Source of the DNA: Candidatus Woesebacteria bacterium GW2011_GWB1_33_38
GTDB lineage: Bacteria; Patescibacteriota; Microgenomatia; UBA8517
Length of the DNA stretch: 33,819 bases
Direction of reading: 5' to 3'
Assembly (NCBI GenBank): GCA_000990005.1
Contig: LBPF01000011.1
Location: 1-33,819 of the forward strand
Below are positions 16,261-25,532 of the stretch, piece after piece. The notes beneath the pieces were generated by a model, which saw only the letters and a list, made by a program, of their open reading frames with translations, made no database searches and had not been told where the DNA came from. Each line of letters begins with the position of its first letter. Position 1 is the first letter of the stretch. Made by a program: the position numbers and the translations under genes.

Positions 16261-16285
16261 AATTACGGGTTCGGAACCCGTAATT
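16261..16285 (+). repeat. REP-like hairpin flanking the RAYT gene
   Basis: AATTACGGGTT-CGG-AACCCGTAATT, 11-bp perfect stem, loop CGG. Confidence 0.85.
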
Positions 16286-16291
16286 ATGCAA

Positions 16292-16930
16292 TCAATCAGA
16301 TCTGGACAAATCTAAATCTTCATCCTTGTATTTAAATTCTTCAACAAAATATTTATAAGTTTTTATGTTATTATGTTGCATAAAAGTGCTTTCTTTGAAA
16401 TATTCAAGCACAATATTTTTGTTTACCCAACTTAAATTTATATTTCCCATGTAATGAGCGTAACTGGAAAAAGTATCAATCAAGTTTTTAGTATATTTTA
16501 GTGGGTTTTTATGTATATATCTTGAAATATCAAGTAAATAATCTTTGTTTATTACATTAGTAGCTTTGTATTTACCTTGGAATAGAGGACCCTCCCTTTT
16601 GTATTTTTTGTTAAAATACATGCTATATCTTGTAAAAAGTGATTTAGTAAATTTTTTAATTGAATCTTTGTCTTTCTGTTTGATTAAAAGATGTATATGG
16701 TTTGGCATCAAACAAAAAGCCAAAAGTTCAATCTCATCGTAAAAACTTTTCAGGTTCCGAACCTGGAATCTTGAGCCATCTTCAACAGGTGAAAGACATT
16801 CTTTTAGATAATTTAAGAAGACTTTATAGTCTTGTTCGTCTTGGAAAATTAGATTTTTGTTAATACCTCTGTTGTAGATATGATAAATTGAGTTTGGAAT
16901 GTAATATTTAATTGCATTTTTAGCAGGCAT
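16292..16930 (-). mobile_element. REP-associated tyrosine (Y1, IS200-like) transposase
   Basis: SIYHIYNRGINKNLIFQDEQDYKVFL, LLAFCLMPNHIHLLI (HUH motif), LFQGKYKATNVINKDYLLDISRYIHKNPL; flanked by REP-like hairpins. Confidence 0.9.
16751..16765 (-). repeat. Inverted-orientation REP-like core inside the RAYT coding sequence
   Basis: CAGGTT-CCG-AACCTG on +, i.e. CAGGTT-CGG-AACCTG on the minus strand. Confidence 0.65.
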
Positions 16931-16939
16931 ATAAATATA

Positions 16940-17317
16940 TTACATTACGGGTTCGGAACCCGCAAGACTGATTTGGTTGAATAAGTAGTGAATTAGGATT
17001 GCGAGTGTTAGGCCGAGCCACCAGAGATTTCTTTTATGGCGAAGCTGAATCTCATTAAAATATTGCATTACAAGAAGGGTTGTTATGTGCATGGGAGTTA
17101 CTACAAGAAAGCGAAAAAAAGAGGGATTGGGATTAAGAAAATAGAAAACAGCTTCAGAGAAAGAGAATAGAAAACCTAAAATAATAACAACTCTAGTAGA
17201 GCTTGTTGATTTGGCAAGAAATAATTTATATAATTCCTCAATAAAATAAGGGTAGGGCAGGAATTTTTCTACCAATAAAAGAAAGAAAGGGCCAATTAGA
17301 GAGAATAGATAAACCAT
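16940..17317 (-). CDS. Small PrsW-like / intramembrane protease-like membrane protein
   Basis: TM segments with IEELYKLF (EExxK-like), FSEAVFYF, MHITTLLV and ILIHYLFN, resembling PrsW motifs. Confidence 0.5.
   Translation of the reverse strand: MVYLFSLIGPFFLLLVEKFLPYPYFIEELYKLFLAKSTSSTRVVIILGFLFSFSEAVFYFLNPNPSFFRFLVVTPMHITTLLVMQYFNEIQLRHKRNLWWLGLTLAILIHYLFNQISLAGSEPVM
16945..16965 (+). repeat. REP-like hairpin upstream of RAYT, forming the 3' end of the PrsW-like gene
   Basis: TTACGGGTT-CGG-AACCCGCAA with one mismatch. Confidence 0.75.
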
Positions 17318-17320
17318 TTA

Positions 17321-17473
17321 TTAGTTTTCTGATTTGTTGCTAACTGATTTTTTAAATTCTTTGATAGAATCTCCAATTCCTTTTCCAAGTTCTGGCAGTT
17401 TTTTGCCTCCAAAAAGAATTAATAAAACTACGGCAATAATTATAATTTCAGTTGTTCCGATATTTTGTAACAA
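17321..17473 (-). CDS. tatA: Twin-arginine translocase subunit TatA/E
   Basis: Translation LLQNIGTTEIIIIAVVLLILFGGKKLPELGKGIGDSIKEFKKSVSNKSEN with TTG start (not in ORF track). Confidence 0.87.
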   Translation of the reverse strand: MLQNIGTTEIIIIAVVLLILFGGKKLPELGKGIGDSIKEFKKSVSNKSEN

Positions 17474-18205
17474 TTAAATCACTCCCTTTCTTAGAACCCT
17501 ATTTAAAAATAGGGTTATTTCAAACAAAAGTATAAGAGGAAGGGTTAAAAGAATCAAGGATAAAATATCTGTCGGAGGCATAATTGCAGCAAAACATATT
17601 GCAACAATGTATGCAATTGGCCGTTGTTTAATAAAAGTAGTAAGTGAGACAATTTTGAATCTCATCAATAAACTCATGGCAATAGGGTATTGAAATGCAA
17701 TACCCATTAAACTTGAGGTAATTAAGATTTTGCTTAAAAGATCAGAGATATCTAACATGTTTCCAATATTTAATTCAAGAGATTTGCTGTAGAAAATTGA
17801 AACAACATAGCGCATCATAAAAAAGCCAAATGTAAAACCGCCAATAAATAAAAATATGGAAAGAGGTAGAAAGGCAATGACAGATCTATACTCTTTTACC
17901 TTTAACGCGGGTCTTAAAAATATCAATAATTGATATATTAAGATAGGTATTGTAGCGATAGTACCTATTAATAATGATGAACTAATTGCCAGGTTTAAAA
18001 ATTGAAATGGGGAAGTAAAAACTATATTAACTTCACCTAAATCAATTAAATTTATTATAAAAACAATTATTTTCTCATAATAAAAAAATCCAGTAACACC
18101 AAAAAGCAGAAAGATAGAAAAAACAAAAAGAAGCCGCTTTCTAACCTCTGACAAAAGAGGAGAGTAACGATTTATATTTTCTTGAATTGTAGGTGTATTA
18201 TTCAC
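17474..18205 (-). CDS. tatC: Sec-independent protein translocase TatC
   Basis: Six-TM pattern with FTSPFQFLNLAIS, FLRPALKVKEYR and AIMPPTDILSLILLTLPLILLFE. Confidence 0.93.
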   Translation of the reverse strand: MNNTPTIQENINRYSPLLSEVRKRLLFVFSIFLLFGVTGFFYYEKIIVFIINLIDLGEVNIVFTSPFQFLNLAISSSLLIGTIATIPILIYQLLIFLRPALKVKEYRSVIAFLPLSIFLFIGGFTFGFFMMRYVVSIFYSKSLELNIGNMLDISDLLSKILITSSLMGIAFQYPIAMSLLMRFKIVSLTTFIKQRPIAYIVAICFAAIMPPTDILSLILLTLPLILLFEITLFLNRVLRKGVI

Positions 18206-18225
18206 TTACTGATTTTTTTTGTAAG

Positions 18226-18360
18226 CTATTTCAAGCTTTGTTTGAATTCTTTAACTGATAAACCGATTGATTTTATAAATTCAGGTAACTTTTTGCTACC
18301 AAAAAATACAATTACTAACAATGAAAGAATTAAAATTTCAGTTGTTCCTAGATTAGGCAT
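18226..18360 (-). CDS. tatA: Twin-arginine translocase subunit TatA/E
   Basis: Translation MPNLGTTEILILSLLVIVFFGSKKLPEFIKSIGLSVKEFKQSLK (not in ORF track). Confidence 0.88.
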   Translation of the reverse strand: MPNLGTTEILILSLLVIVFFGSKKLPEFIKSIGLSVKEFKQSLK

Positions 18361-18550
18361 CTAAACTGACACCCCCCTTCGTTTTTATTTTCTCGACTTC
18401 TTTTTGGGCTCCGCTAAATTCCTTTTTTATTTTCTTTAGTTCTTTTCCAGCTTCACCTGCACTTCTTGCCATTTCAGTCATTTTTTTACTACCGAAGACA
18501 ATTATTAAAACGAGTGCAACTAATATTATTTCTGGTAGACCTATATTCAT
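18353..18550 (-). CDS. tatA: Twin-arginine translocase TatA/TatB-like subunit
   Basis: MNIGLPEIILVALVLIIVFGSKKMTEMARSAGEAGKELKKIKKEF; overlaps the next tatA by 8 nt. Confidence 0.88.
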   Translation of the reverse strand: MNIGLPEIILVALVLIIVFGSKKMTEMARSAGEAGKELKKIKKEFSGAQKEVEKIKTKGGVSLDA

Positions 18551-18568
18551 ACGCTAATGATAATCTAG

Positions 18569-19867
18569 CTATTTCAAGGAAGCAAGTGTCGCTTTAAGTT
18601 TAGTAGCTTTAAGAACTTGACCAACAGACCCCGGAGTAGTGTGACCTGTTATTATTTCATCCCATACAGCATCAGCAATGTCGGATGCTGAAGCACCACC
18701 CGCTGGCGTTTCGATGAATGTTCCAGTACCCAAGTCTCTTGTTGCTCCTAAAGTGTTACCTGAGAATGTGTGGTTAAGTCTGACACCTGTTCTAACTACA
18801 CCTGTTCCGACATCAACTCCATAACCAGTATTGTTAAAAATTAAATTATTTTCAAAAATATTGTCGGCTATACTGGCTCCAGCTAGATCTGCCCCGTCTG
18901 TACCATTTCCAGACAAAATACATTGTTTGATTACGGTTTTGGAGGTGCTGGCGCCTATTTTGACTCCACTGAGTACTGAATTTTCCACTGCGGAATTTTC
19001 AATTTGTGTACGAGTACTACTTGATATATCAATTCCATTTCCCGTAACACTTTTAACCCAAACATTTTTAATCAAGGCATTATCACCACTAACTGTTATG
19101 CCATTATCAGTTCCACCACTTGCAGTACCAATATAGAATCCTTCAAATTCGACAGAATCTCCAGAAATGTTGATAGTAGAGGAACCAGCCGTACTTGGGA
19201 TGATTTGGAATTGATAACCAGCACCTCTTATTTTTAGTGAAGATTTTGTAATATTTAATACTTCTGTCGTTGTTGTAATTCCATCCGAATCTGTCGCGAG
19301 TGCAAAGATAATGTCTCCAGCACCAGCTGTTGACAAAGTTTGAGCTTTATTAAATGTTGCAACCGCGTTTGAAGGGGTTAAGCCGTCATTTGAGTCGTTT
19401 CCACTAGTTGGATTCCAATACCAAATTGCACCAACTGATCGATTCCTACCGCGCATGCTTTCCAACATATAAAGCATGCCGTAATTAGCGTCAGCCTGAA
19501 TAATGGTCGGGGAGGATGATTGAGCAATATTAACTTGAGTAAAGGCTGTAGCCTTTAGTGGATTATTAGCATATTGGTTAATAGCAACTAAATTTCCCCC
19601 TGAAATAGTGCACCCAATCGTATCAGGACCCAGCCTTGCTTCGAATGCAATTCTCCAGTCGTTTATAAGTTCTAGGGTAATTCCGATATAACTGCCTGCA
19701 CCTAAAGCTTGTTTTCCATAAGCGTTTGCAATATGACCATAATCTAAGTTATTTAAATTTTCTTCATAGAGCCTGATTTGATTTAGTAAATCCTGAATTG
19801 TAACTGATGTCTGGGGACCATCAACTTGAATTACTCTCTCATATTTAAAAAAGGTCAGTGTCGCCAT
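18569..19867 (-). CDS. Phage tail-fibre/tailspike-like protein with right-handed parallel beta-helix
   Basis: Pectate-lyase-like repeats (NGITVSGDNALIKNVWVKSVTGNGIDISSSTRTQIENSAVENS...) and C-terminal SDIADAVWDEIITGHTTPGSVGQ motif typical of phage fibres. No signal peptide. Confidence 0.75.
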   Translation of the reverse strand: MATLTFFKYERVIQVDGPQTSVTIQDLLNQIRLYEENLNNLDYGHIANAYGKQALGAGSYIGITLELINDWRIAFEARLGPDTIGCTISGGNLVAINQYANNPLKATAFTQVNIAQSSSPTIIQADANYGMLYMLESMRGRNRSVGAIWYWNPTSGNDSNDGLTPSNAVATFNKAQTLSTAGAGDIIFALATDSDGITTTTEVLNITKSSLKIRGAGYQFQIIPSTAGSSTINISGDSVEFEGFYIGTASGGTDNGITVSGDNALIKNVWVKSVTGNGIDISSSTRTQIENSAVENSVLSGVKIGASTSKTVIKQCILSGNGTDGADLAGASIADNIFENNLIFNNTGYGVDVGTGVVRTGVRLNHTFSGNTLGATRDLGTGTFIETPAGGASASDIADAVWDEIITGHTTPGSVGQVLKATKLKATLASLK

Positions 19868-19869
19868 AC

Positions 19870-20703
19870 TTAATTAAAAACAGATACGTTTATAAATTTG
19901 GTTAATTTATCTCCAATCATTTTGTATGTATAATCTTGGCCAATTTTTATTGCTAAATATTTTTTAGGAATTTCATTTGTTGTGTCAGTTTGAGTAAAAC
20001 TTTGATTTTCTTCATTGAATATAAAGTTAATAACTTGAAGTTTTGTATTAATCGGTAGTTTTTTAATATTAAAACCGCTCAAATTTGTAATTTTGGCATC
20101 TCCATTTAGATATTGAGGGAAGTTTAAACTAATTAGACCTCTATCAAAAAGAGCAATAAACTGGGGGATATTTTCGGCTACTTTTATAGAAAACTCATTA
20201 ACTATTAGATCTTGACCATTAGTTGTTAAAAGATATTCTAATAAATGACGATTAACTAAAACAACTTCCATTTTTTTGTTTAGACAAAAGAAAATTAGCG
20301 TGTCTCGATACTGAAAAAGGGGAGTAAGTTGATATAGATTTAGTACATTCTTAATAGTGGGATCTATTTTGATAGTGGTTAAGTCCAAGATATTCGCACT
20401 ATTTGGAAGATAACAGTTTATCTGCGGGTTATAAATTCGAAAGCCACAACCTACTGCAACATTATTGATTAAATTTATAGTTACATTGTCATCTTTTGAA
20501 ATTGTTACAGTAACTTGCCCTGTTTTTTCTAGTTTTAAGTGGGCTACAGTAGGTGTTTCTAAATAGTAAATAAACGCTTTTTCCTTAGTCTCTTTTTTGA
20601 CCTCAATATCTCCTACAAAAGTTAATAAATAATCAATAATCTTTTGAAAATTACTTTTGAGGTCTTTGATTTTGTGGATATTTCTTAAATAGTAATGAAT
20701 CAT
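19870..20703 (-). CDS. Hypothetical protein of the fibre-like gene cluster
   Basis: 277-aa ORF, co-oriented with a 2-nt gap to the 432-aa protein gene. No recognised domain. Confidence 0.6.
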   Translation of the reverse strand: MIHYYLRNIHKIKDLKSNFQKIIDYLLTFVGDIEVKKETKEKAFIYYLETPTVAHLKLEKTGQVTVTISKDDNVTINLINNVAVGCGFRIYNPQINCYLPNSANILDLTTIKIDPTIKNVLNLYQLTPLFQYRDTLIFFCLNKKMEVVLVNRHLLEYLLTTNGQDLIVNEFSIKVAENIPQFIALFDRGLISLNFPQYLNGDAKITNLSGFNIKKLPINTKLQVINFIFNEENQSFTQTDTTNEIPKKYLAIKIGQDYTYKMIGDKLTKFINVSVFN

Positions 20704-20704
20704 A

Positions 20705-20959
20705 TTACAAAACTTCGTCTATTTCCTTGATGTCTTTTTTAAGTGAAGCAATCATTCCGTCAACTCTTTTCATTTCAGTTTTTTCTTTTTCAATTGCTTC
20801 CTCAAAAACTAAAATGTTTTTCTTTATTTTTTCTTTATATTTAATAAGGTCGTTTACGCCAAATTCCCTAATAACTTTTGTACTTTTAAGTCTTTTTTTG
20901 TCAATTTTTAATTTCATACTTTTAGTTTCATTTGTATTTACTATAATATTGTTCTTCAA
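20705..20959 (-). CDS. Small coiled-coil hypothetical protein (start may be internal, MKLKIDKKRLKS)
   Basis: 84-aa ORF rich in Lys/Glu heptads, directly upstream of the 277-aa gene. Confidence 0.55.
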   Translation of the reverse strand: MKNNIIVNTNETKSMKLKIDKKRLKSTKVIREFGVNDLIKYKEKIKKNILVFEEAIEKEKTEMKRVDGMIASLKKDIKEIDEVL

Positions 20960-21221
20960 TTTTTTGAGACAAAAGTATTTTCATCAGAGATTGGTAGGGG
21001 ACATCTTGCATATTTGCCATCATTTTAAGGTCATCAAGCATCATTTGAGGTAGCCGTAAAGTTACTTTAGCGGTTGATGGTTTAAGATTTGATAAATCAA
21101 GTTTAACTGGGTTGTCGAAGTCAAAATAATCTGTGGCATCATGAGTATCCCAAAATTTTATTTCTTCATCTTCATTCTTAAAACTTGGTATTGGTTTAAA
21201 TGTTTTTTTTGTTTTTTTCAT
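20928..21221 (-). CDS. brnA: BrnA-like antitoxin (CopG/RHH type)
   Basis: FWDTHDATDYFD...VTLRLPQMMLDDLKMMANMQDVPYQSLMKILLSQKI; overlaps the upstream BrnT gene. Confidence 0.85.
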   Translation of the reverse strand: MKKTKKTFKPIPSFKNEDEEIKFWDTHDATDYFDFDNPVKLDLSNLKPSTAKVTLRLPQMMLDDLKMMANMQDVPYQSLMKILLSQKIEEQYYSKYK

Positions 21222-21480
21222 ATTTAATCTTTTCCTTTTTACTCATATCTCTTGCTGAAATTACTCTTACTTTATTATCTCTAATTGTAAAAAGAATTGA
21301 TAAAAATCTTCTCTTGCTAGTTTTACCTAGAGCAGAGTACCTTACTTCAACCAAGGAATGCTTAGGATCCTTTGCAATAACAGGCTTATCAAGTAAAATT
21401 TTCTCACATTCTTTGATAGTAACCCCATGTTTCAACCAATTTTTATTTTTATTACCTTCATCCCAATCAAATTCTTCCAT
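21196..21480 (-). CDS. brnT: BrnT family toxin
   Basis: FDWDEGNKNKNWLKHGVTIKECEKIL...RFLSILFTIRDNKVRVISARDMSKKEKIKYE. Confidence 0.9.
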   Translation of the reverse strand: MEEFDWDEGNKNKNWLKHGVTIKECEKILLDKPVIAKDPKHSLVEVRYSALGKTSKRRFLSILFTIRDNKVRVISARDMSKKEKIKYEKNKKNI

Positions 21481-21494
21481 ATTATTAATAATAT

Positions 21495-21508
21495 CATATT
21501 ATAATATG
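21495..21508. promoter_or_regulatory. Perfect 14-bp palindrome upstream of brnT (candidate BrnA operator)
   Basis: CATATTATAATATG, between the predicted promoter and the brnT start. Confidence 0.5.
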
Positions 21509-21540
21509 TACATCTTTATACCATACAATTTGAGGTTTTG

Positions 21541-21933
21541 TCAAGAAGTTAATTTGTCCCAGAAGGTTTTCTTTTCTTTTTCTTCAGGGTCTAGTTGGCT
21601 TTTACTTATAAATTTACCATCAGGACCTCTTGTAACTCTTTTTGAAGTTGGTTCAACTACTTCGTTAACAACTGTTGGTACAATTGGTTCTTCAATAACT
21701 TCAACATCTTTGGTTAAGATTACTTCTGCCTTACCCTTTTTAGCTTCTTTTTCAAGTCTTTTTTGTTCTGCTAGTTCGTCTAGATATTGCTGCTCTTTGA
21801 TATAATTATCAATTGCTTTTTTAAGTTCTTTTTCAGTGTTTTGACGAAAAACAACAACTCCTGCGGAATTTCTAGCAATATGCATCACTAGATCTCCGTT
21901 TAATGATAGTGATAATTCATATTTTTTATACAT
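21541..21933 (-). CDS. Hypothetical 130-aa protein downstream of the 813-aa fibre-like gene
   Basis: Co-oriented, 23-nt gap to the 813-aa gene; contains RGPDGKFISK. Confidence 0.6.
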   Translation of the reverse strand: MYKKYELSLSLNGDLVMHIARNSAGVVVFRQNTEKELKKAIDNYIKEQQYLDELAEQKRLEKEAKKGKAEVILTKDVEVIEEPIVPTVVNEVVEPTSKRVTRGPDGKFISKSQLDPEEKEKKTFWDKLTS

Positions 21934-21956
21934 TTGTTTTTTTAATTTCTTTTACT

Positions 21957-24398
21957 TTAGACAAATATTGTATCAGTTGTACGAACAACAGACACGTTTG
22001 TAGGATTTGCACCAACCACTGAACTGTCCTGCTCAAATGGTAAAATATTTCCTGCTTGTCTTGCACGAACTCTAATAAAGATATCACCATCAGTTACTGA
22101 ATGTGTAATTGTCACAGCCTCTGAACCTGGAGTACCAGTTGAGCCTGTTGTTTCGTAAGAATCAATAAATGGTACGTACCAAGTATCTTGTGGGGAAGTT
22201 GTTGTCGCAACAGGTAATGCATTAAATTTAATATTATCTGCAGTTGTTTGACCTGTAATTGCAGGTGAAATTGTTACATTGTTAGCATCAACTATTACAG
22301 ATACATACGAAACAGCATTTGTCTGTGTAACATTTAAGACTAAATCTCCAACTAAACTTGCAGTTCCGATTCCTGTACTAGTTATGTTTGTAGTTGTGGT
22401 ACCTGCTGAAGCTGAAGCTACATTTGTATATGCTAAATTAAATGTTCCATTTGGAGTGTTAGTCCAAGTAGAAAATCTTAATCTGTATTCTCTGGTTGCT
22501 GACGTATCGACAAGCCTAATAACACCACCAACTGTTTTTCCTGGTGAGTCTGTCGTAATTGGTACACCTAAAACTACGGTTGTTGCAGCTTGCGATTGTA
22601 CAGTCGCATTATATTCCGCTTTATTAATATCACCACCACTTGCGGTTAATCTAAAGACTGCCACTTTGTCACCAAGTCTAGTGTTACTTACAGTAATAGT
22701 TGCCTTAGTTGGGGCGAGTCTTACAGTTCCATTATCATCAACCAATTGGAAATTATTGGCATCGGCCGTTAAGTAATCAGAAAGAACAACACCTGGGGCA
22801 CAGAAGAACTTTCCCCCAGCGAATGTTCCAAATGGTGCAGCAGCAATAGGTGTAACTGCAGATGCTTCTGAATTTGGAGTAAATGTTCCTGAAGCAGTGT
22901 CGTCCGTTACTATGTTTGTTGTGTCAAAAGTTCCTCTAGAATTTCGGAGTATGACTATTTTGTCTGTAGTATTAACCTCAACAATTGTTCCTTTGGCGCC
23001 TGAAGTAGTTTGAGTACAAGTATTTCCTTCAGAAAATGTCCCTGTAATGGAACCAGAATATCTTAATCTGTAATCTGATCCTATGTAAAATTGTCCTTGC
23101 AGGCCATCTGTGTTAGTTGTTGCTGTTTCTCCGCGTCTTGTTATGTACTTTGAATATTGATAAACGTTAGCAAGAGAATTTTGATTACAATCAACTGTGA
23201 CGGAATAATTTTCAGGTGTTCCGTTTTCATCAATATCGTTAGTACCTCCATCTGATAGACCTCCATGAGTAATTACAGGTGAGGTTCCGAGTGCAGATGG
23301 ACCAGCTGCGGCCGGAGTACCAGCCGTAACTGTTGCGCTAGATGTTTCCCCTGTTACTGAAGTGTCTGCGTTTGCAAAATTTGTAATCGGATCTCCAATT
23401 AAATAGTAAACGATTGTAGGAGTTGTTCCAGGGGAGCCTGTAACTGATGTAATGACACCTTTCTTGAATGTTCCAGATTTACTTATAACTTCTCCAACTA
23501 CAAAAGTTCCAGTTCCCGAACTACCCGTAAACGTCCAATATCCTGTCTGATTATCCAAATCGTTACCAGTTTGAAGAGGGATAGGATTACGTCCTCCGTT
23601 TGTTAAGTCAACTGTATAATATGAATAAGTTTTAGAATATTGGCGGGCAAAGACTCCAATATAACCTTCATCAGTTTCAACGCCCAACTCTTTTACATTA
23701 ACTAAAATGTCAATGTGTCCATCGCCCCACCAATCAGTTGTATCTTTGTAAGCTGTTAAATTAGCTCCATTTTGACTAATATATAAATGCGTATTAGATT
23801 CAATTGTACCAAGAGTATAAATATTGGCCCAAAGAGATTCGCCTGCAGATGCTGTTGAAGTCCAGGTTGCAGTATGAGCGTTACAAGTTAAAGTTCCTGC
23901 ATCATCAAAGTCGTTAGTTGCAGTATTATCATCAGGCCTAACCCAAAGAATAGAACCTGCACCAGTTCCTTTGACGTCAAGTAATGTGCCTGTATTACCA
24001 CCAATTGTGATATCAAAGCCAATATCTCCGGCAACTATTGAAGTATTATTACAAACGATTTTTAATATACCAGTGTTAGTTCCTGTAACTCTGTCCCAGC
24101 TAGCAGTTTTTAACGCACCTCCTGATAAATATTCAACAGAAGTTCTATCAATAAACCATGGATCTTTATCTCCAGCGTCAATTATTCCGATTGTGTACTC
24201 AGTAGGGGTCTGTGCAGACATTGGAACACCATCATCCATCTGTGTTAACTCGTCAAATTGATTCTGAAGTGCAGAATAAAGAGCATTAACAGTATCTGTT
24301 ACTGTCGGAGTAATGGAAGTATCTCTTGTAATTCTTTTTTGTCGGTTTTCTGCGCCATAATATACAACCCAACGTCCGCTTAATATTGTATCTGCCAT
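21957..24398 (-). CDS. Large phage-structural/fibre-like protein (813 aa)
   Basis: Repeated phage-structural style motifs (GTGTFVVGEVISKSGTFKKGVITSV; GTFSEGNTCTQTTSGAKGTIVEV). No signal peptide. Confidence 0.65.
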   Translation of the reverse strand: MADTILSGRWVVYYGAENRQKRITRDTSITPTVTDTVNALYSALQNQFDELTQMDDGVPMSAQTPTEYTIGIIDAGDKDPWFIDRTSVEYLSGGALKTASWDRVTGTNTGILKIVCNNTSIVAGDIGFDITIGGNTGTLLDVKGTGAGSILWVRPDDNTATNDFDDAGTLTCNAHTATWTSTASAGESLWANIYTLGTIESNTHLYISQNGANLTAYKDTTDWWGDGHIDILVNVKELGVETDEGYIGVFARQYSKTYSYYTVDLTNGGRNPIPLQTGNDLDNQTGYWTFTGSSGTGTFVVGEVISKSGTFKKGVITSVTGSPGTTPTIVYYLIGDPITNFANADTSVTGETSSATVTAGTPAAAGPSALGTSPVITHGGLSDGGTNDIDENGTPENYSVTVDCNQNSLANVYQYSKYITRRGETATTNTDGLQGQFYIGSDYRLRYSGSITGTFSEGNTCTQTTSGAKGTIVEVNTTDKIVILRNSRGTFDTTNIVTDDTASGTFTPNSEASAVTPIAAAPFGTFAGGKFFCAPGVVLSDYLTADANNFQLVDDNGTVRLAPTKATITVSNTRLGDKVAVFRLTASGGDINKAEYNATVQSQAATTVVLGVPITTDSPGKTVGGVIRLVDTSATREYRLRFSTWTNTPNGTFNLAYTNVASASAGTTTTNITSTGIGTASLVGDLVLNVTQTNAVSYVSVIVDANNVTISPAITGQTTADNIKFNALPVATTTSPQDTWYVPFIDSYETTGSTGTPGSEAVTITHSVTDGDIFIRVRARQAGNILPFEQDSSVVGANPTNVSVVRTTDTIFV

Positions 24399-24534
24399 AT
24401 TCTTAAATTATATATACTAAAACTAATCTAGTAACCAGTTTGCGCTATCAATAATGTGCTTGTCAACTAACATTATCTGTATCAAATGAGTCGGAATTGA
24501 TACATTTAATCGCTAAAAGTAATAGTCAATTTAT

Positions 24535-25491
24535 TTACCTTCTTTTACCTGCTAGATAGCTGTTAACTGATTCAATTGTTGACAACCAATTTCTTCCTTC
24601 CTTGTGGGCAATTAACTTTCCCTTTCTAACTAGTAGATTAAAGTATTTAGGAGAAAAATTAAAATGTTTACTTAATTCAGAAAGTGTCAAAAATCTTTCC
24701 GAATCGGATTTTATACCGATAATGGTTTCTAAATATATATTTAAGGATCTTTCAACTGATTGAGTGACAAACTCTATAAATGGTAAATAGTTTCCATTAT
24801 CTGCTTTTGAAAGTGTCTCGTAATATTTTTTGCGATCATTCTTTAAAATGACAACTAGTGGAAATCCCTCTCTTAATAATATTATATCCATTACAATCCT
24901 TGCTGTTCTGCCGTTTCCGTCTTCAAAAGGATGAATAGATACAATTTTATGATGTATTAAACTTGCAAGTTCAATTGGATGTAATTTCATTTGGTTTTGT
25001 CTAAACCAAGAAATTAACTCCTGCATTTTGTGGGGTATTTCAATAGCTAGTGGTGGTTTATGTCCAGACCCTGCAATTGCAACATCACCACCTCTGTATT
25101 TTCCTGCAATATTTTTGTCAATTGGTGATATAACCAAACTTTGTATTTGGCGAATTAATGTCTCTGAAATTGTTGGCTTGGAATCAAACTGAACTAAATC
25201 ATAAATAAATTCAAGAGCATCATGATGGCTCTTGGCTTCTAAATGATTTTTAAACGATTTTCCTTTAACTGTAATTCCTTCATTTATTATTAAATAAGTT
25301 TCTTTGTATGTTAGGCTGTTACCTTCGATAGCATTACTGTTGTATGTCATTTCAAGCATGAATCTTTCTCGTAACTTATTAACTACTGTTTTTGAAAGTG
25401 GTCTTTTAAGTTGTAATCTATGCCATTTTTCATCAATTCTTGTTATTGTTTGAAGTGACAAATAGGCAGGTTTTGTATGGTATAACTTCAT
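24535..25491 (-). CDS. Fic family protein, canonical active site
   Basis: MTYNSNAIEGNSLT (inhibitory-helix-like motif), VSIHPFEDGNGRTARI (HPFxDGNGRxxR), C-terminal HTH-like region. Confidence 0.93.
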   Translation of the reverse strand: MKLYHTKPAYLSLQTITRIDEKWHRLQLKRPLSKTVVNKLRERFMLEMTYNSNAIEGNSLTYKETYLIINEGITVKGKSFKNHLEAKSHHDALEFIYDLVQFDSKPTISETLIRQIQSLVISPIDKNIAGKYRGGDVAIAGSGHKPPLAIEIPHKMQELISWFRQNQMKLHPIELASLIHHKIVSIHPFEDGNGRTARIVMDIILLREGFPLVVILKNDRKKYYETLSKADNGNYLPFIEFVTQSVERSLNIYLETIIGIKSDSERFLTLSELSKHFNFSPKYFNLLVRKGKLIAHKEGRNWLSTIESVNSYLAGKRR

Positions 25492-25498
25492 AATTAAT

Positions 25499-25526
25499 AC
25501 TATACCATATCTAAAGAAGGTGTCAA
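25499..25526 (-). promoter_or_regulatory. Predicted leaderless promoter of the canonical Fic gene
   Basis: Minus strand TTGACA (25521-25526), 16-nt spacer, TATAGT (25499-25504), 7 nt to the ATG at 25491. Confidence 0.65.
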
Positions 25527-25532
25527 GAATTG

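Noticed and set aside
22279-24261. Plus-strand ORFs (165 and 96 aa) inside the 813-aa gene, and 31051-31344 in the 853-aa gene
   Set aside because: Hydrophobic low-complexity antisense shadows of Thr/Val-rich fibre-like genes.
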